Shown here piece by piece: positions 27,228 through 38,000 of a stretch of 64,000 nucleotides of DNA. The notes under the pieces were generated by a model. The model saw only the letters and a program-made list of their open reading frames with translations, was not told where the DNA came from and did no database searches. Origin of the DNA: Candidatus Falkowbacteria bacterium (GTDB lineage: Bacteria; Patescibacteriota; Patescibacteriia; Patescibacteriales; Patescibacteriaceae); contig CP065010.1 of the NCBI GenBank assembly GCA_016699775.1, forward strand, positions 558,001 to 622,000. Reading direction: 5' to 3'. Numbering within the stretch: position 1 is the stretch's first letter; each line of letters starts with the position of its first letter. The translations under genes and the position numbers were made by a program.

Positions 27228-27812
27228 CTATTCACGAAGATATTTATAAGCCTGCATACCAACTACAGAACCAATAATTGGTCCAAGAATATACATTACA
27301 TTAAATGACTTAACACCCATTGCTACAGCTGGATTAATAAGTCCATTAGACCCAAGAAGTACTGCAAAAGCAATACCAAGTAGCAATGAACCACCAACCA
27401 TTATGCCTGAAAGTTGGTTTGGAGTTTTTCCATAGACAACAGAAGCAATACCAAAGGCAAAGAACAAGGCTCCAACACCTTCCGCAACACCTATCTTAAT
27501 TTCATTTGTGACCGTTAAAGTTTCTGGGGTGGCAACTGTTGAAATTAAGGTTAGAGCTGCCGCTGCACCAAAAAATTGGGCAATAAGATAGGCAATCGCA
27601 TCTTCATTAGAGATTTTTTTAATACTCCAGGCCCCAATTGTCACAGCTGGGTTTAAGTGAGTACCTGATAAATGCCCAACAGAGTAAACAAACAAACCAA
27701 GCGTTAAAGCTGCCAAAATTGGCGTTGAAACCGGAAATTCACCGGCTAATGAAAGACCAACGACTAATGTTAGTGCAAAAGTCCCAATGGCCTCAGCAAT
27801 GTATTTATTCAT
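27228..27812 (-). CDS. aquaporin family (MIP) channel
   Basis: 194 aa with about six helices. The two half-helices carry NPAVT (HLNPAVTIGAW near 52) and NPAVA (GLINPAVAMG near 160), so both NPA boxes are present, with the usual Ala/Leu-rich helices. It conducts water or small neutral solutes; water versus glycerol cannot be decided. It stands alone with its own terminator. Confidence 0.92.
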   Translation of the reverse strand: MNKYIAEAIGTFALTLVVGLSLAGEFPVSTPILAALTLGLFVYSVGHLSGTHLNPAVTIGAWSIKKISNEDAIAYLIAQFFGAAAALTLISTVATPETLTVTNEIKIGVAEGVGALFFAFGIASVVYGKTPNQLSGIMVGGSLLLGIAFAVLLGSNGLINPAVAMGVKSFNVMYILGPIIGSVVGMQAYKYLRE

Positions 27813-27900
27813 AGAATAAATTAATAATTAGTTAATAATATCTATAATTATATAATATCTTGATAAAACTGTATAGAAAAAAGCAAGACTGCTTAACTCA

Positions 27901-27920
27901 GATCCCCAACTAAATCGGGG
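27901..27920. repeat. palindromic repeat overlapping the CYTH stop codon
   Basis: GATCCCC and GGGGATG-type arms flank AACTAAATC, giving a 6-bp stem. On the minus strand the element supplies the last codons (SSPI) and the TAG stop of the CYTH gene. It resembles the elements at 12171-12188 and 15188-15224. Confidence 0.6.
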
Positions 27921-28476
27921 ATGACAAGAGGGTTAAGCCAAGTTGATACATCTGTGTATCATAGCCCCTAGTCTCCTCATCATTTCTTGAAAGTCCTAAT
28001 GTTTCTAGTTCTTTAAACAATTCTTCTCTAATTTGTTCTGGATTAACATCATCAGCTGCAAGTTTTTCAAGTTCTACAAAATCCCCTAACTTTTCGACTT
28101 GATCAAGACAAATTTCATATTCACCAAGTTTACCCTTTCTTCTTATTTTTTTTACTCCAACAATTGGCGTCCAGCCTAATATAGATAATATGTTATGCAT
28201 TTGATCTGGTTCTTTAACTTCTGTTTCATACTCTAAATTATCTAACTCTCTTGAACATTGTTTTTTTAAGGTTAAAACCGTCTTATCTTTTAAATACCGT
28301 AGACGAATAATAACGTCTTTTTCTCCAGCAGATTCAAACTCTTTTGTACTATTATTCAAAGAATAAATAACATCATGTTGAGTAATAGGTATTGATAAAA
28401 GCACCCCCTTATCATTCAAGGATTTTTCTAAATTTTCAAAGTTTTTTGCCTTAAGTTTAATTTCGATTTCTCTCAT
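27910..28476 (-). CDS. CYTH domain protein (class IV adenylate cyclase/thiamine triphosphatase type)
   Basis: 188 aa. It begins MREIEIKLKAKNFENLEKSL, the ExExK motif that binds the triphosphate, followed by RLRYLKDKTVLTLKK and the EYEICLDQVEKLGDFVELE acidic strand. Members are triphosphate-processing enzymes; the substrate is unknown (CyaB, ThTPase or PPPase). The C-terminal residues come from a palindromic repeat (27901-27920). It starts 3 nt after the upstream cohesin protein gene. Confidence 0.87.
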   Translation of the reverse strand: MREIEIKLKAKNFENLEKSLNDKGVLLSIPITQHDVIYSLNNSTKEFESAGEKDVIIRLRYLKDKTVLTLKKQCSRELDNLEYETEVKEPDQMHNILSILGWTPIVGVKKIRRKGKLGEYEICLDQVEKLGDFVELEKLAADDVNPEQIREELFKELETLGLSRNDEETRGYDTQMYQLGLTLLSSPI

Positions 28477-28479
28477 ATA

Positions 28480-30084
28480 TTATTTCTTAATATTCTTAAC
28501 TACTTCATCAAAAGTTTTTAGCGAATTTTTATTTTTTGTTTCCTGATTCAAATAACGACGTAGTCTAAAATATTTATACCAACCATATAGACCAAGCAAG
28601 AACAAAGTAAGAATTATAATATTACTCCAGGTTATCAAGTTCTTAAGATTAATAAACCATAAGCGCAATTTTGCCCAGAAAGAATCTTTGACTGTAATCT
28701 CAATTCTATCTGATGACAATGCTGAACTACCATCAACTACCTCACGCTCGACCCACAATGTATATTTACCTCCACCAGCAATCGGCTCACTCAAAAAATT
28801 AAAATTACCATCAGCTTGTGATTTAATATAATAATATCTAATTAAACCATTTTGTGTTGATAAAGATACACGAAGAACTGAGTCAACCGGAGCTAAACCA
28901 ACAACTCTAATTGAATCATTATCTCTTATTTCTTTATCATAATCAGTTATTGTTATTTTTTCTTCTTCAACATTTTCAAAATCAACTACTTTAGAAGTAC
29001 TATTTCCGGCTTTATCAAAGGCAACAACTGTTAAAATATGCTTTCCTTTTGATAATGGGGGTAGTAAAGCAATAGTTTCATTTTCAGTAACTGGGACTGT
29101 AACCGGAAGCTGAGAATCAATTTGAACTGTATAATAAGCTAAACCCGAACCTTTATCAGTTGCTGTCATAACTGCTGATAATCGATTTTCAGTATCATTT
29201 TTAATCGTGGCATTCAAATTCTCAGGAGCTGTTAAATCAACCTGAATTTTATATGTATATACCGGTGACCAATTTTTTCCTACTTGAAAACGAGCGTGAA
29301 AATACCATACTCCATCAGTTAATGTATCAATCGTCAAAGTGTTAACCGCGGGACGACGGACAACGGCTGGTGCACCGTCAGATTTTTGGTCAAATGAAGT
29401 TTGAGTAGCAGTGGCTCCAGACGGTAATCGCCAATTAAAAACTGCCTTTGGCTCTTTATACCATAATTTATTATCAGGGTGGGTTGGAGAAGTTATGATG
29501 ACTCGTTCTATTGATGGTTGGTCAGGCTTCTCTGATGGTTCGGGCTTTTTTTCAGGTTCAGGCTTTTTTTCCTCAATAATTAAAATTGAACTGCCACTCT
29601 GTCCAGATAAGATATTGGTGCCCAAACCATCATTCTCACGAATTGCCGTACCGGATAAAGAAAACTTTGCTGTACCGGCTTTTTTGGCCTTAAAAACAGC
29701 TGTCATAACTTGTCCACTACCGGAAAATCCGGGATTTGGGACTCCACCATTAAAAGAAATTGTCCCGGCACTATTTGAAAAAGCTGGTGGTTCAACCCAA
29801 AGAGAAAAAATACCACCCGAGCTAACTGAAACAACTTGAACTAAATCAGTTGGAAAATTTATTATTGCTTCTGCATTATTAATCGTCTTTCCCTGAGTAT
29901 TAACTGAAACTCGAATTGAGAAATTCTTGCCAGGGTTAACTTGGGCAACTAGGGTTTGTGCAGACATTGTGGCTGCCTGAGATAGAATTGGGAAAAATAT
30001 AAAATAAAAAACTAAAACCACCAGAAGTGGACGCCTGAGTGTAGCAAAAAACTTATTTTTTATATTTATTTTTTTATTTTCCAT
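28480..30084 (-). CDS. membrane-anchored cohesin-domain surface protein
   Basis: 534 aa. An N-terminal hydrophobic signal (RPLLVVLVFYFIFFPILSQA) ends near residue 37. A cohesin-like domain covers about 40-165 (GKTINNAEAIINFPTDLVQV, GTAKFSLSG). Ig/Fn3-like domains follow to about 440 (YKIQVDLTAPENL, VAFDKAGNS). A single membrane helix at about 480-505 precedes a basic tail, so the protein is anchored with its domains outside. It overlaps the upstream cohesin gene by 19 nt. Cohesins bind dockerins, and a dockerin protein is encoded two genes upstream. Confidence 0.8.
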   Translation of the reverse strand: MENKKINIKNKFFATLRRPLLVVLVFYFIFFPILSQAATMSAQTLVAQVNPGKNFSIRVSVNTQGKTINNAEAIINFPTDLVQVVSVSSGGIFSLWVEPPAFSNSAGTISFNGGVPNPGFSGSGQVMTAVFKAKKAGTAKFSLSGTAIRENDGLGTNILSGQSGSSILIIEEKKPEPEKKPEPSEKPDQPSIERVIITSPTHPDNKLWYKEPKAVFNWRLPSGATATQTSFDQKSDGAPAVVRRPAVNTLTIDTLTDGVWYFHARFQVGKNWSPVYTYKIQVDLTAPENLNATIKNDTENRLSAVMTATDKGSGLAYYTVQIDSQLPVTVPVTENETIALLPPLSKGKHILTVVAFDKAGNSTSKVVDFENVEEEKITITDYDKEIRDNDSIRVVGLAPVDSVLRVSLSTQNGLIRYYYIKSQADGNFNFLSEPIAGGGKYTLWVEREVVDGSSALSSDRIEITVKDSFWAKLRLWFINLKNLITWSNIIILTLFLLGLYGWYKYFRLRRYLNQETKNKNSLKTFDEVVKNIKK

Positions 30085-30968
30085 TTTCGTATAATCAGGA
30101 TCAATACAGTTATGAAAATTATAATTATTCCTATTACTACTATCATACCAAACATTCCTACATTCTGAGAAGTCGTAACAAACGTAGCTGATTGACTATT
30201 GCCTGCTTTGTCATAGGCCACAACGGTTATTTTTTGTTCAAGTTCTTGATCCTGCAATACATAGGTTGTGCCACTACGTACTGGGTTACGATCGCCTTCA
30301 GTGACTTCATAGTGATCAATACCTGAACCGTTGTCAGTCGTCATAAAACTAATAAATTTTTTATTATCAAAGACTGAACTATCTTGACCAAGAGTGATAG
30401 AAAAGGGCAACGGTGGCTCAGTATCTTTTTGCACAACTTCTTGCCACTCATCATGCGGTGGCCTATCGGCTTTGTAAATATACATTTTCAATTGATTTCC
30501 ATTAACTGATACTGGGGTACCTTTACCATCATTAAGATAACCAGTTAGTGAAACCGGAACAATAAATATTTCTCCTGGGTTTTCTGCCGTCAAAGCAATA
30601 GTAAAAACTAAGGCATCATCAGTATTAATACCATTTGGAACACCTCCAGTAAAACTTATTGATGAACTTTCTTTTCCAGCTGACAAAGAAGGCTTACTTG
30701 GCCATAAAGAGAAGTCAGAACCGGCCACACTTAACTCGTGAATATAGACTGGACCAGCTGAAGAATAGACACCAACTAAACCTTCAAGCGTATTAATAGT
30801 TTTGCCCTCAGTATTAAATCGGATAGTTACTAAAAATTTATCTTCAACAACAATACTCTGATTACCGGCGACTGGATACACATATGCAGCCTCAGAATTA
30901 ATTGGAGAGATTAACAATATTACTAATATCAAACAATAAACAAGTAATTTACTTCTTAGTCCATTCAT
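30066..30968 (-). CDS. membrane-anchored cohesin-domain surface protein, shorter
   Basis: 300 aa. Signal helix near residues 7-26, cohesin-like domain about 30-165 (RFNTEGKTINTLEGLVGVYS, SSISFTGGVPNG), an Ig-like domain about 190-260 (TVVAYDKAGNSQSATFVTT) and a C-terminal membrane helix about 270-292. It is a shorter paralogue of the 28480-30084 protein. Overlaps that gene by 19 nt and the dockerin gene by 20 nt. Confidence 0.8.
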   Translation of the reverse strand: MNGLRSKLLVYCLILVILLISPINSEAAYVYPVAGNQSIVVEDKFLVTIRFNTEGKTINTLEGLVGVYSSAGPVYIHELSVAGSDFSLWPSKPSLSAGKESSSISFTGGVPNGINTDDALVFTIALTAENPGEIFIVPVSLTGYLNDGKGTPVSVNGNQLKMYIYKADRPPHDEWQEVVQKDTEPPLPFSITLGQDSSVFDNKKFISFMTTDNGSGIDHYEVTEGDRNPVRSGTTYVLQDQELEQKITVVAYDKAGNSQSATFVTTSQNVGMFGMIVVIGIIIIFITVLILIIRKWKIKK

Positions 30969-31692
30969 ACAAAAGAATTGAAAAGTCTACTGAGTTAACG
31001 TTATTATCTTTATTTATATCAACACAAGGATTTTTAAATGGTGGTTTAGTTTTCCAAAAAGCTAATAAAATAGAAAAATCTATGGAGTTTACTATTTTGT
31101 CATCATTAAAATCTGCTCCTTTGCAAACCCGTTCAGTGTCCGGGGGCACTACTGATGTTGGCGGTATTGTCGGTGTAATAGTAATAGTTGGAGGTGGATT
31201 TCCTCCACCACCTCCTCCGCCACCACCTCCTCCTCCACCAGCTGAGATGGAAAAAGTTTGAGAAGCTTCTGAGCTATCACTACCGAAATACACAATTAAC
31301 TTAAAAATATAGGTACCAGGAACTGGAACTATTGCTGCCAGGTTAGTATTCCAATCCTCGTCAGGGTCTAGAAACTTGGCTGCCACGGCATTAAAGATAT
31401 CATCTCCCCCGCCACAGGCATTACCAGCCGTGGTCACAACACACCACTCATACTGGTATTCATAACCAGTAAGGCCTTCATTAGAAATTGTTACATTAGC
31501 ACTGACATTTGGCACCACGGTCGCTGTAACACTATTTATAATAACCTGGGCTGGAGGAGCATCGGGATTAACTTGAGCAGAAATGAGAGTTGTTAAAGCT
31601 TTGACTGAAGAAAAAGACATCAGCCAAAGTAGAGCTAAAACACAGAACGACGCAACTAAAGTCGCGCCGAATAACAGTCTCTTATTTGTCAC
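30949..31692 (-). CDS. secreted dockerin-domain protein
   Basis: 247 aa. Signal/anchor helix about residues 8-30, an Ig-like segment (GYEYQYEWCVVTTAGNACGG; YIFKLIVYFGSDSSEASQ), a run of 13 Gly plus Pro/Thr linker, then a C-terminal dockerin of about 55 residues. The dockerin has two EF-hand-like Ca loops, FNDDKIVNSIDFSILL and INKDNNVNSVDFSILL, the type I duplicated pattern. Next to two cohesin-domain genes it probably plugs into them. Confidence 0.85.
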   Translation of the reverse strand: MTNKRLLFGATLVASFCVLALLWLMSFSSVKALTTLISAQVNPDAPPAQVIINSVTATVVPNVSANVTISNEGLTGYEYQYEWCVVTTAGNACGGGDDIFNAVAAKFLDPDEDWNTNLAAIVPVPGTYIFKLIVYFGSDSSEASQTFSISAGGGGGGGGGGGGGNPPPTITITPTIPPTSVVPPDTERVCKGADFNDDKIVNSIDFSILLAFWKTKPPFKNPCVDINKDNNVNSVDFSILLYEWTKK

Positions 31693-31700
31693 AAAAAAAT

Positions 31701-32693
31701 TTAAGATCGAGCCTTCTTAATAATCCAGCGGTTATACCTTCTAAAAATAAATCTTATCAAGAAAAAGCCAATCAACAATAGCAAAACTTCAACTAGTATT
31801 AACTGCCAAGGAAACACAAAAAAAGCAAAACTGCCAGTAGCAACATCACCTTTGTTGCCATAGTTAATACGTAAGTCGGCTGTATAACGGCCAAAGGCAA
31901 AATTATTCCATTGATACTTAATTGAATCTAAAAATGACAAATCTGAAGGTTGTGACTTTGGAACAACACTGGTATCACTTTTTGATTTCCACCATACTTC
32001 AAAACGTCTAATACTGCCGGGCAAAACATTTCCTTCAGTTGCGTTAGCATCAATAACAGCTTTATCTTGACCGATTATGTTATTAATCGTTAAAGAGCTC
32101 TTTGGAAAAACTCGATCAGCCCCAGAATTTTGAAAACGATAATAGAAATTTACTGGCAAAGCATTATGCCATTTCTTTTTATCTTTTGTAGCAAACTCCA
32201 AAAGTGAGCCATTTTCAATAATATCTCCGTTTACTCTAAATAAAACCAAGGTACCAATTCTACTACCAATTGCTAATTCATTAGGGTTACTATTTGGTGG
32301 GGTTGAACCAACAAAAATTGCAGCGAAATAACCACCCGGTTCTGTTCCGTCCGGAATCGTGATTGCAAAATCTACAGTTTTACTTTCACCGGCTGGAACT
32401 TCGATACTTGTTGGTGCCGTAATCCAACTTGCTAAACCTTCTTTACTTGGCTTAAAACTTGGGCTTCCGGTTTCTCCAGAAGCCTCAAAATTTTCAAAAG
32501 CTGTATAAAGAGTTTTTGATTCTTTTTCGTCGTTAAATATTTTAAAATTTCCACCAACAGATGTACCAGGATCTCCAGACAGTTCAAGTCGAACAGGTGA
32601 TACTGTCATTGCTTGCAAAGAAAAAAATGGCAACAAAAATAATACTGCGCTTATACCAAAAAAACTGAGCAAACGACGATTATTAATAGTCAT
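31701..32693 (-). CDS. DUF916-like (WxL-associated) membrane-anchored protein
   Basis: 330 aa from the ATG at 32693 (a TTG at 32714 is less likely). Signal helix about residues 5-30; extracellular domain begins TVSPVRLELSGDPGTSVGG, as in the DUF916/WxL peptidoglycan-binding family, with two beta-sandwich-like domains; a helix near residue 300 (LILVEVLLLLIGFFLIRFIF) and a basic tail. Likely a surface adhesin/scaffold partner. It lies 29 nt after the tandem paralogue 32723-33787. Confidence 0.7.
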   Translation of the reverse strand: MTINNRRLLSFFGISAVLFLLPFFSLQAMTVSPVRLELSGDPGTSVGGNFKIFNDEKESKTLYTAFENFEASGETGSPSFKPSKEGLASWITAPTSIEVPAGESKTVDFAITIPDGTEPGGYFAAIFVGSTPPNSNPNELAIGSRIGTLVLFRVNGDIIENGSLLEFATKDKKKWHNALPVNFYYRFQNSGADRVFPKSSLTINNIIGQDKAVIDANATEGNVLPGSIRRFEVWWKSKSDTSVVPKSQPSDLSFLDSIKYQWNNFAFGRYTADLRINYGNKGDVATGSFAFFVFPWQLILVEVLLLLIGFFLIRFIFRRYNRWIIKKARS

Positions 32694-32722
32694 ATCATCA
32701 AAGCAATCTGGCAAGTGTTAGT

Positions 32723-33787
32723 TTAGAACAAGCCAGTTGCTGTATAGGTGAGAGTAGTAGAATAACTCCCCGGTTCAGTCGTGGCCGTAATGTTGCCAAT
32801 ATAGGTTATACTAAAAGTAGTAGTAGTTGAAGGGACAGTGGAATTTGCTATATCATCCTGGGTGGTTGTGGCATTATAAGCATAGTTAGCACTGGCGTAC
32901 GGTGCAACTGCTGCACCGCTTCCACCAGAAGCACTAACTTTTAAGCCAAATTGCTCTGTTCCTACGCTTGAAGCTACAGCTGAGCCACCAATAGCATCAA
33001 TTGTATTCAAACCACTTGTTAAAGTAGCACCTAGTACATAAATAGTATAGCCTGAGGCAGCATTAGTGGCAGCTGTTAAATCATGAGCCGTAACTTCAGT
33101 TCCTGACCCAGTGGCTGCCCCGTTTGCCCAACGTGCGGCTGAAGAGCTCAAAGTTCCATAACCGATAGTTGAGTCTGTAGTAGCAAAAGAAATTGTTGGA
33201 TCAACCGTTGCTGTAATACTTACTTGATCTCCACCAGAAGCTACTATTGCTATACCCAATGTTCCGGAATCAGCAATAGAACCGCCTAAAGCCAAGGAAG
33301 CTGTTTGAGCTCCCGAAGGATTGGTAATTTGAATCGTACCAGCACCACCGCTGGTAGCGTTTGATCCAATTTCAATTTGAACACAATGAGTAGCTGTAAC
33401 CGTATCAGTTCCTGAAGTAAAAGTAATAACTTGGCCTGATTGTCCTACTCCCCATGTGGCTCCAGAAGGTGAACCAGATAACGTCTTATCAGAAAAAGCG
33501 CCACCACAAGTTGTCGCTGTGGCCATATCAACGTTATTTACGTTAAATGAACCCATTGTAAAATCAGCGTCAAAGGTTAAAGTAAAGTTTTGACCGGCAG
33601 TTATACCGGTAGGGGTAACAAATTGAATTGTATGGTTAGCTAAGGTGCTAACTGCCAAACGGCTTAAGTTATCGGAAAAACTTGTTACCGTTGCTGCTTG
33701 AGCTGGCAAGGCAAAGGGCGCTGTCATAGCAATAAATGCTACAACTACGATAATGTGAACTACTCTTTGAAAATATAACTTTCTCAT
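32723..33787 (-). CDS. secreted Ser/Thr/Gly-rich surface protein (paralogue 2)
   Basis: 354 aa. Signal peptide about residues 1-31, cleavage near PAQAA. The body is rich in Ala, Ser, Thr and Gly, beta-type, with a conserved C-terminal module (about residues 195-354: TDSTIGYGTLSSSAARWANG ... DAIGGSAVASS ... TTLTYTATGLF) ending in Phe. A close paralogue is the next gene upstream (33860-34927) and the module also ends the 1462-residue protein. Surface location is inferred; family not recognised. Confidence 0.8.
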   Translation of the reverse strand: MRKLYFQRVVHIIVVVAFIAMTAPFALPAQAATVTSFSDNLSRLAVSTLANHTIQFVTPTGITAGQNFTLTFDADFTMGSFNVNNVDMATATTCGGAFSDKTLSGSPSGATWGVGQSGQVITFTSGTDTVTATHCVQIEIGSNATSGGAGTIQITNPSGAQTASLALGGSIADSGTLGIAIVASGGDQVSITATVDPTISFATTDSTIGYGTLSSSAARWANGAATGSGTEVTAHDLTAATNAASGYTIYVLGATLTSGLNTIDAIGGSAVASSVGTEQFGLKVSASGGSGAAVAPYASANYAYNATTTQDDIANSTVPSTTTTFSITYIGNITATTEPGSYSTTLTYTATGLF

Positions 33788-33859
33788 ATTATTGAAGTTT
33801 AGGATTATTGATTTAATTATAACATATTATTATACAAGTGTGTATAGAGAACCTTATTT

Positions 33860-34927
33860 TTAGAATAAGCCTGTAGCAGTATAGGTTAATGTTGTCCCAT
33901 AACTCCCCGGCTGAGTTGTTGATGAAATGTTTGCTATATAGGTAATACTATAGGTAGTGGTAAGCGAAGGTACAGATGATAGTGCAATGTCATCTTGAGC
34001 TGATGTGGCATTATAAGCATAATCAGCGCTGGCATATGGAGCGACTACTCCCCCACTTCCTCCAGAAGCACTGGCTTTTATGCCAAACTGCTCGGTTCCG
34101 GGGTTAGAAGCTACAGCCGATCCGCCAATAGCATCAATTGTATTTCCTCCACTTGTTAAAGTTGAGCCAAGAACATAAATTGTATATCCTGAAGTGGCGT
34201 TAGTTGAGGCGGTGATATCATGAGCCGATGTTTCACTGCCATTCCCAAGAGTATCACCGGTTGCCCAACGAGCACCTGAAGCTGAAAGAGAACCAAAGCC
34301 AATAGTTGAATCAGTTACAGCAAAAACAATGACCGGATCAACGTTTGCGGTTACGGAAACTTGGTCACCACCGGTAGCTACTATGGGGATACCAAGGGTT
34401 CCTGAATCACCAACACTAGCTATAGTCAGGGTAGCAGTTTGCGCTCCAGATGGATTAGTGATTTGAGTTGAACCAGCTGCTCCAAATGTTGCATTCGAAC
34501 CAATTTCAACCATTACACATTCTCCAGGTGAAACACCACTATTATCGTTAGTAAAAACAAGATCTTGTCCTACTTGATTAACCCTCCAATTAGGAGAAAC
34601 AGGGAATCCTAGACCAGTGACTAAAGTTCTATCTGAAAATGATCCATTACAAGTACTAGCAGTTGCTAAATCAATATTAGCAAGAGCAAATGTCCCCATA
34701 GTAAAATCTGCATCAAATGTTATAGTAAAGCTCGCAGTAGCACCAACACCGCTTGGAGAAATAAATTTAATAGTATGATCAGCTAAGGTACTAGTTTGTA
34801 AACGTGTAAGATTGTCTTCCATGCTAGTAAAAGTAGCTGCTTGAGCGGGCAAGACAAAAGGAGTCATTGTACAAACAAAAACAACTATAATGACTATATT
34901 TATTAATTTCTTAACCACGTACTTCAT
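33860..34927 (-). CDS. secreted Ser/Thr/Gly-rich surface protein (paralogue 1)
   Basis: 355 aa, highly similar along its whole length to the adjacent 32723-33787 protein. Signal peptide about residues 1-31 (cleavage after PAQAA), N-terminal domain with DNLTRLQTSTLADHTIKFIS, then the shared module TVDSTIGFGSLSASGARWATG-like (two halves) to the end TTLTYTATGLF. The tandem pair indicates recent duplication. An extended -10 promoter lies at 34968-34976. Confidence 0.8.
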   Translation of the reverse strand: MKYVVKKLINIVIIVVFVCTMTPFVLPAQAATFTSMEDNLTRLQTSTLADHTIKFISPSGVGATASFTITFDADFTMGTFALANIDLATASTCNGSFSDRTLVTGLGFPVSPNWRVNQVGQDLVFTNDNSGVSPGECVMVEIGSNATFGAAGSTQITNPSGAQTATLTIASVGDSGTLGIPIVATGGDQVSVTANVDPVIVFAVTDSTIGFGSLSASGARWATGDTLGNGSETSAHDITASTNATSGYTIYVLGSTLTSGGNTIDAIGGSAVASNPGTEQFGIKASASGGSGGVVAPYASADYAYNATSAQDDIALSSVPSLTTTYSITYIANISSTTQPGSYGTTLTYTATGLF

Positions 34928-34967
34928 GCTCTACAATATTAAGATAACTATATATACTTAAATATTT

Positions 34968-34976
34968 ATTATACCA
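34968..34976 (-). promoter_or_regulatory. extended -10 promoter of the 33860-34927 gene
   Basis: Minus strand TGGTATAAT, an extended -10 box, about 41 nt upstream of the ATG at 34927. No good -35 box; sequence around is very AT-rich. Confidence 0.55.
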
Positions 34977-35013
34977 TTTTTACAAAATTAAATATATACA
35001 TAATGTCAAAACT

Positions 35014-38000
35014 TTAGAAATCACCAACCATTGTATAGATTAAAGTTGTAGAATAGTTTCCAGCTTCTGTATTTGAACTGATATTTGCAAGGTACCGAGC
35101 ACTATATCTTCCATATCCCCCATATGATGAAGCACTGCCAATATCGTCCTGGACTAATGCATCAGCTGCATAGGCAAAGTACGCAGTATCATAAGGAGAA
35201 GATACATTATATGGTTGAAACCCTCCGCCAGTATTATAACGAACCCCGAATTGTTCAGTTCCAGGACTTGAAGCAGTTGCTGTGCCTCCAATAGCATCAA
35301 TAGAATATGAGCCACTTGCTAGGGTTGCACCCCTTACGTATACTGTCCACCCAAGTGCAAAGTTTGAATCAACTTCTATGTAATGAGCTATAACATCAGA
35401 AGCAGAGCCAAGAGTATCGCCAGTTGCAAATCGTGCCGCACCAGAATTAAGTGATCCAAAACCAACAGTATTATCATCTATAGTCATTGATATAAATCCT
35501 GGAGTAGTGGTGATTTCAGGATAAACATAATTTGAAAAAACCGTTCCATCAGATTCAACGATTCGGAAACAATAAGTGGTATTCACAGGGGAAGAGTTAT
35601 CTATCAAAGAAAAGTCCCACAAACCGTCTTGTCCTGAATTAATAATTTTTTGGGAATTGGTAAAATTATTAGCTTCGACATAGGTTTGTTGTCTGACAAG
35701 ATCGCTACCATGAGTTGGGTCATTAGCATTAGTTGTTAAGGCCGCCCCGTCAGTTGGCGTACCATTGTCACTATATGCAATCAAAGTACTACCTGTAACG
35801 TCAGTATAAGATGAAGGGGTTCCCCCAGAAGGAGAGGAACATGTCCCTGATCCCTTTCCAACATACTGTAATTTAAAATTTTTCTGTGAAATGCGGAGAT
35901 CATCATTATCAAGATGTATTAACATACGTAAGCGAAAATCAGCTCCAGTAGTTCCTAAAGTAGCATTAACATCTTGCCCGGCCAATGCGCTTCCAACATC
36001 AGTGCTATCTGCATTATTAAAGAATCGAAAGGCGGACTGAGAATACACTGGCTTAGTTTCAATCCACTGCGGAGCAATCATGGCAAAATCCCACTGGTTA
36101 ATTGAATTGTTAGTGGTTGCACCAGAAGTTCCGGTACGCAATCGAAGAGAAATTTTATTGTTAACAGTATCAATATAATTTTGAGCTTGTGAACCTATTG
36201 AACCCTGATAGGAAGCAGATTGTATATTATCGAACATAGAAAGAGATGTTGTACCCGCAGAAATACCCATCATACTATAACCACCGGTATTACCAATAAT
36301 ACCCGAAAAATCACGAATACTAATGTTAACATTACCAGCAGCCCCAGACATAATTGATTGAGCAGTATAGACACTTGTCATAGCAGAATATGCTGGCAAC
36401 GTAACAGCAAATTTAATATGAGAGGCTGCTGCTTCTTCAACGTTTGCATCGCCATCATTATCAAGAGCATAATAATCATGCCCAAAAGTGTTTGATTCAT
36501 CTTCAGTGGCAATTTTCCAAGCGTTGGCCGCTGTTGTTGAATCAAAATCTCTTGTTCGGGAACAGTCACCTTCACTGTTTGTACCAAAAGAAATTTCACA
36601 ATCACCGGTATCTGTGTTAGTTGTACCAACAAGTACATAAATTGCATCGAAACGTATGGCTGTAGTTGAATTTGATAATCCTCGCCAACCAACCCTAATC
36701 TCACCATTGGATATATAGTTAGAAATTGTCACATTATTTTTAACAAAAATACGAGTTGCATCAGCCGTTGCACAAGTAATTGAAGAAGCTGTTAGATCTT
36801 CCCAAGAAGCTGAGTTAAAATTATATATCTTTGGTCGATGAGTTAAACCTGAGGCTGATGAACAAGAATGATCAGATCGAACATAAATTGAATTCATGCC
36901 AGTGTATGTTTTGACATTCTTAAAAGAAAAATAAAAATCAGGGACAGTGCCAGCTGTTCCGGCAACCTCAACACGAACATCATCAAGATATGTCTGTGAA
37001 CTTGGAATTGTGCTTGTATAATCTCCGGTAATTGATCCACTCCCTAAGTTTGTTAGGCCTGCGGCAAAATATACTGGATTAACTACTGGTGCTATAGTCA
37101 TATTGTCAATTGAAACTACTGAAGTAGTATTTGTTGTAGAATACAGTCTAACACGAACTTCATTCGTACTTTTTACAAAATTAGTTAAAGGCGTTGAAAT
37201 AGTAGTATTAGAACCATCGGTCCAATATCCATCATATATAAACCAGGTATATGAAGTCGGAGTAGCAGTATTGATTACAACCTTACGACTATTAATAGTT
37301 CGCCAACCACCGCCAGTGCATTGAGCATCAGCGGCATTATCAACACTTGTGGTTGATACCCAATCACAAATCTGCACCAAAGTATCAGGAGCTGTGGCGT
37401 CTAAATCAAATTCCGTATAAATCATCATTGTATTCGCACCATTCAGTTGCGTATCTTCAAACACAAGCTGAGCATCATATCCGCTCGTGGTGCTAGCTAT
37501 CTGCCAATGAAAATTCTCATTACCAATTGTTCCTCGCCAAGAGCCAGTATTAACACCTTCATCAGATGCAGCTGTGGCTGCTAGAATATTTTGGGCAGTA
37601 CCTGTAACCAGTTGACCTCCAGTTGGTTGAAATTGCCAAGAAGTATTTGCACGATTTTCATCCTCAATCCATTGAATACTCATCATTAAAAAATCCCATT
37701 GATTTACTGAATTATTAGATGTTGCGCCACCACCCGAAGTTCCTAAGTGAGCTTGAAATCTTCCATTTACTGTATCCACATCACTAATTGCACTAAATTG
37801 CCCTCCGGCTGGCCCACCCCAAGACATACTTCCATTAACAATGTTATCATTATAAGCTAAGCTTGCTGAGCCGCTAGTTGCTATATACAAAAATCCTCCT
37901 CCTACAGTTGTGGCATATATGTTTCCAAAACTACGAAGATGAACAGCTACTGTCCCAGCAACACCTGACATTTGACGAGTAGCATACAGCATACCGGTTA

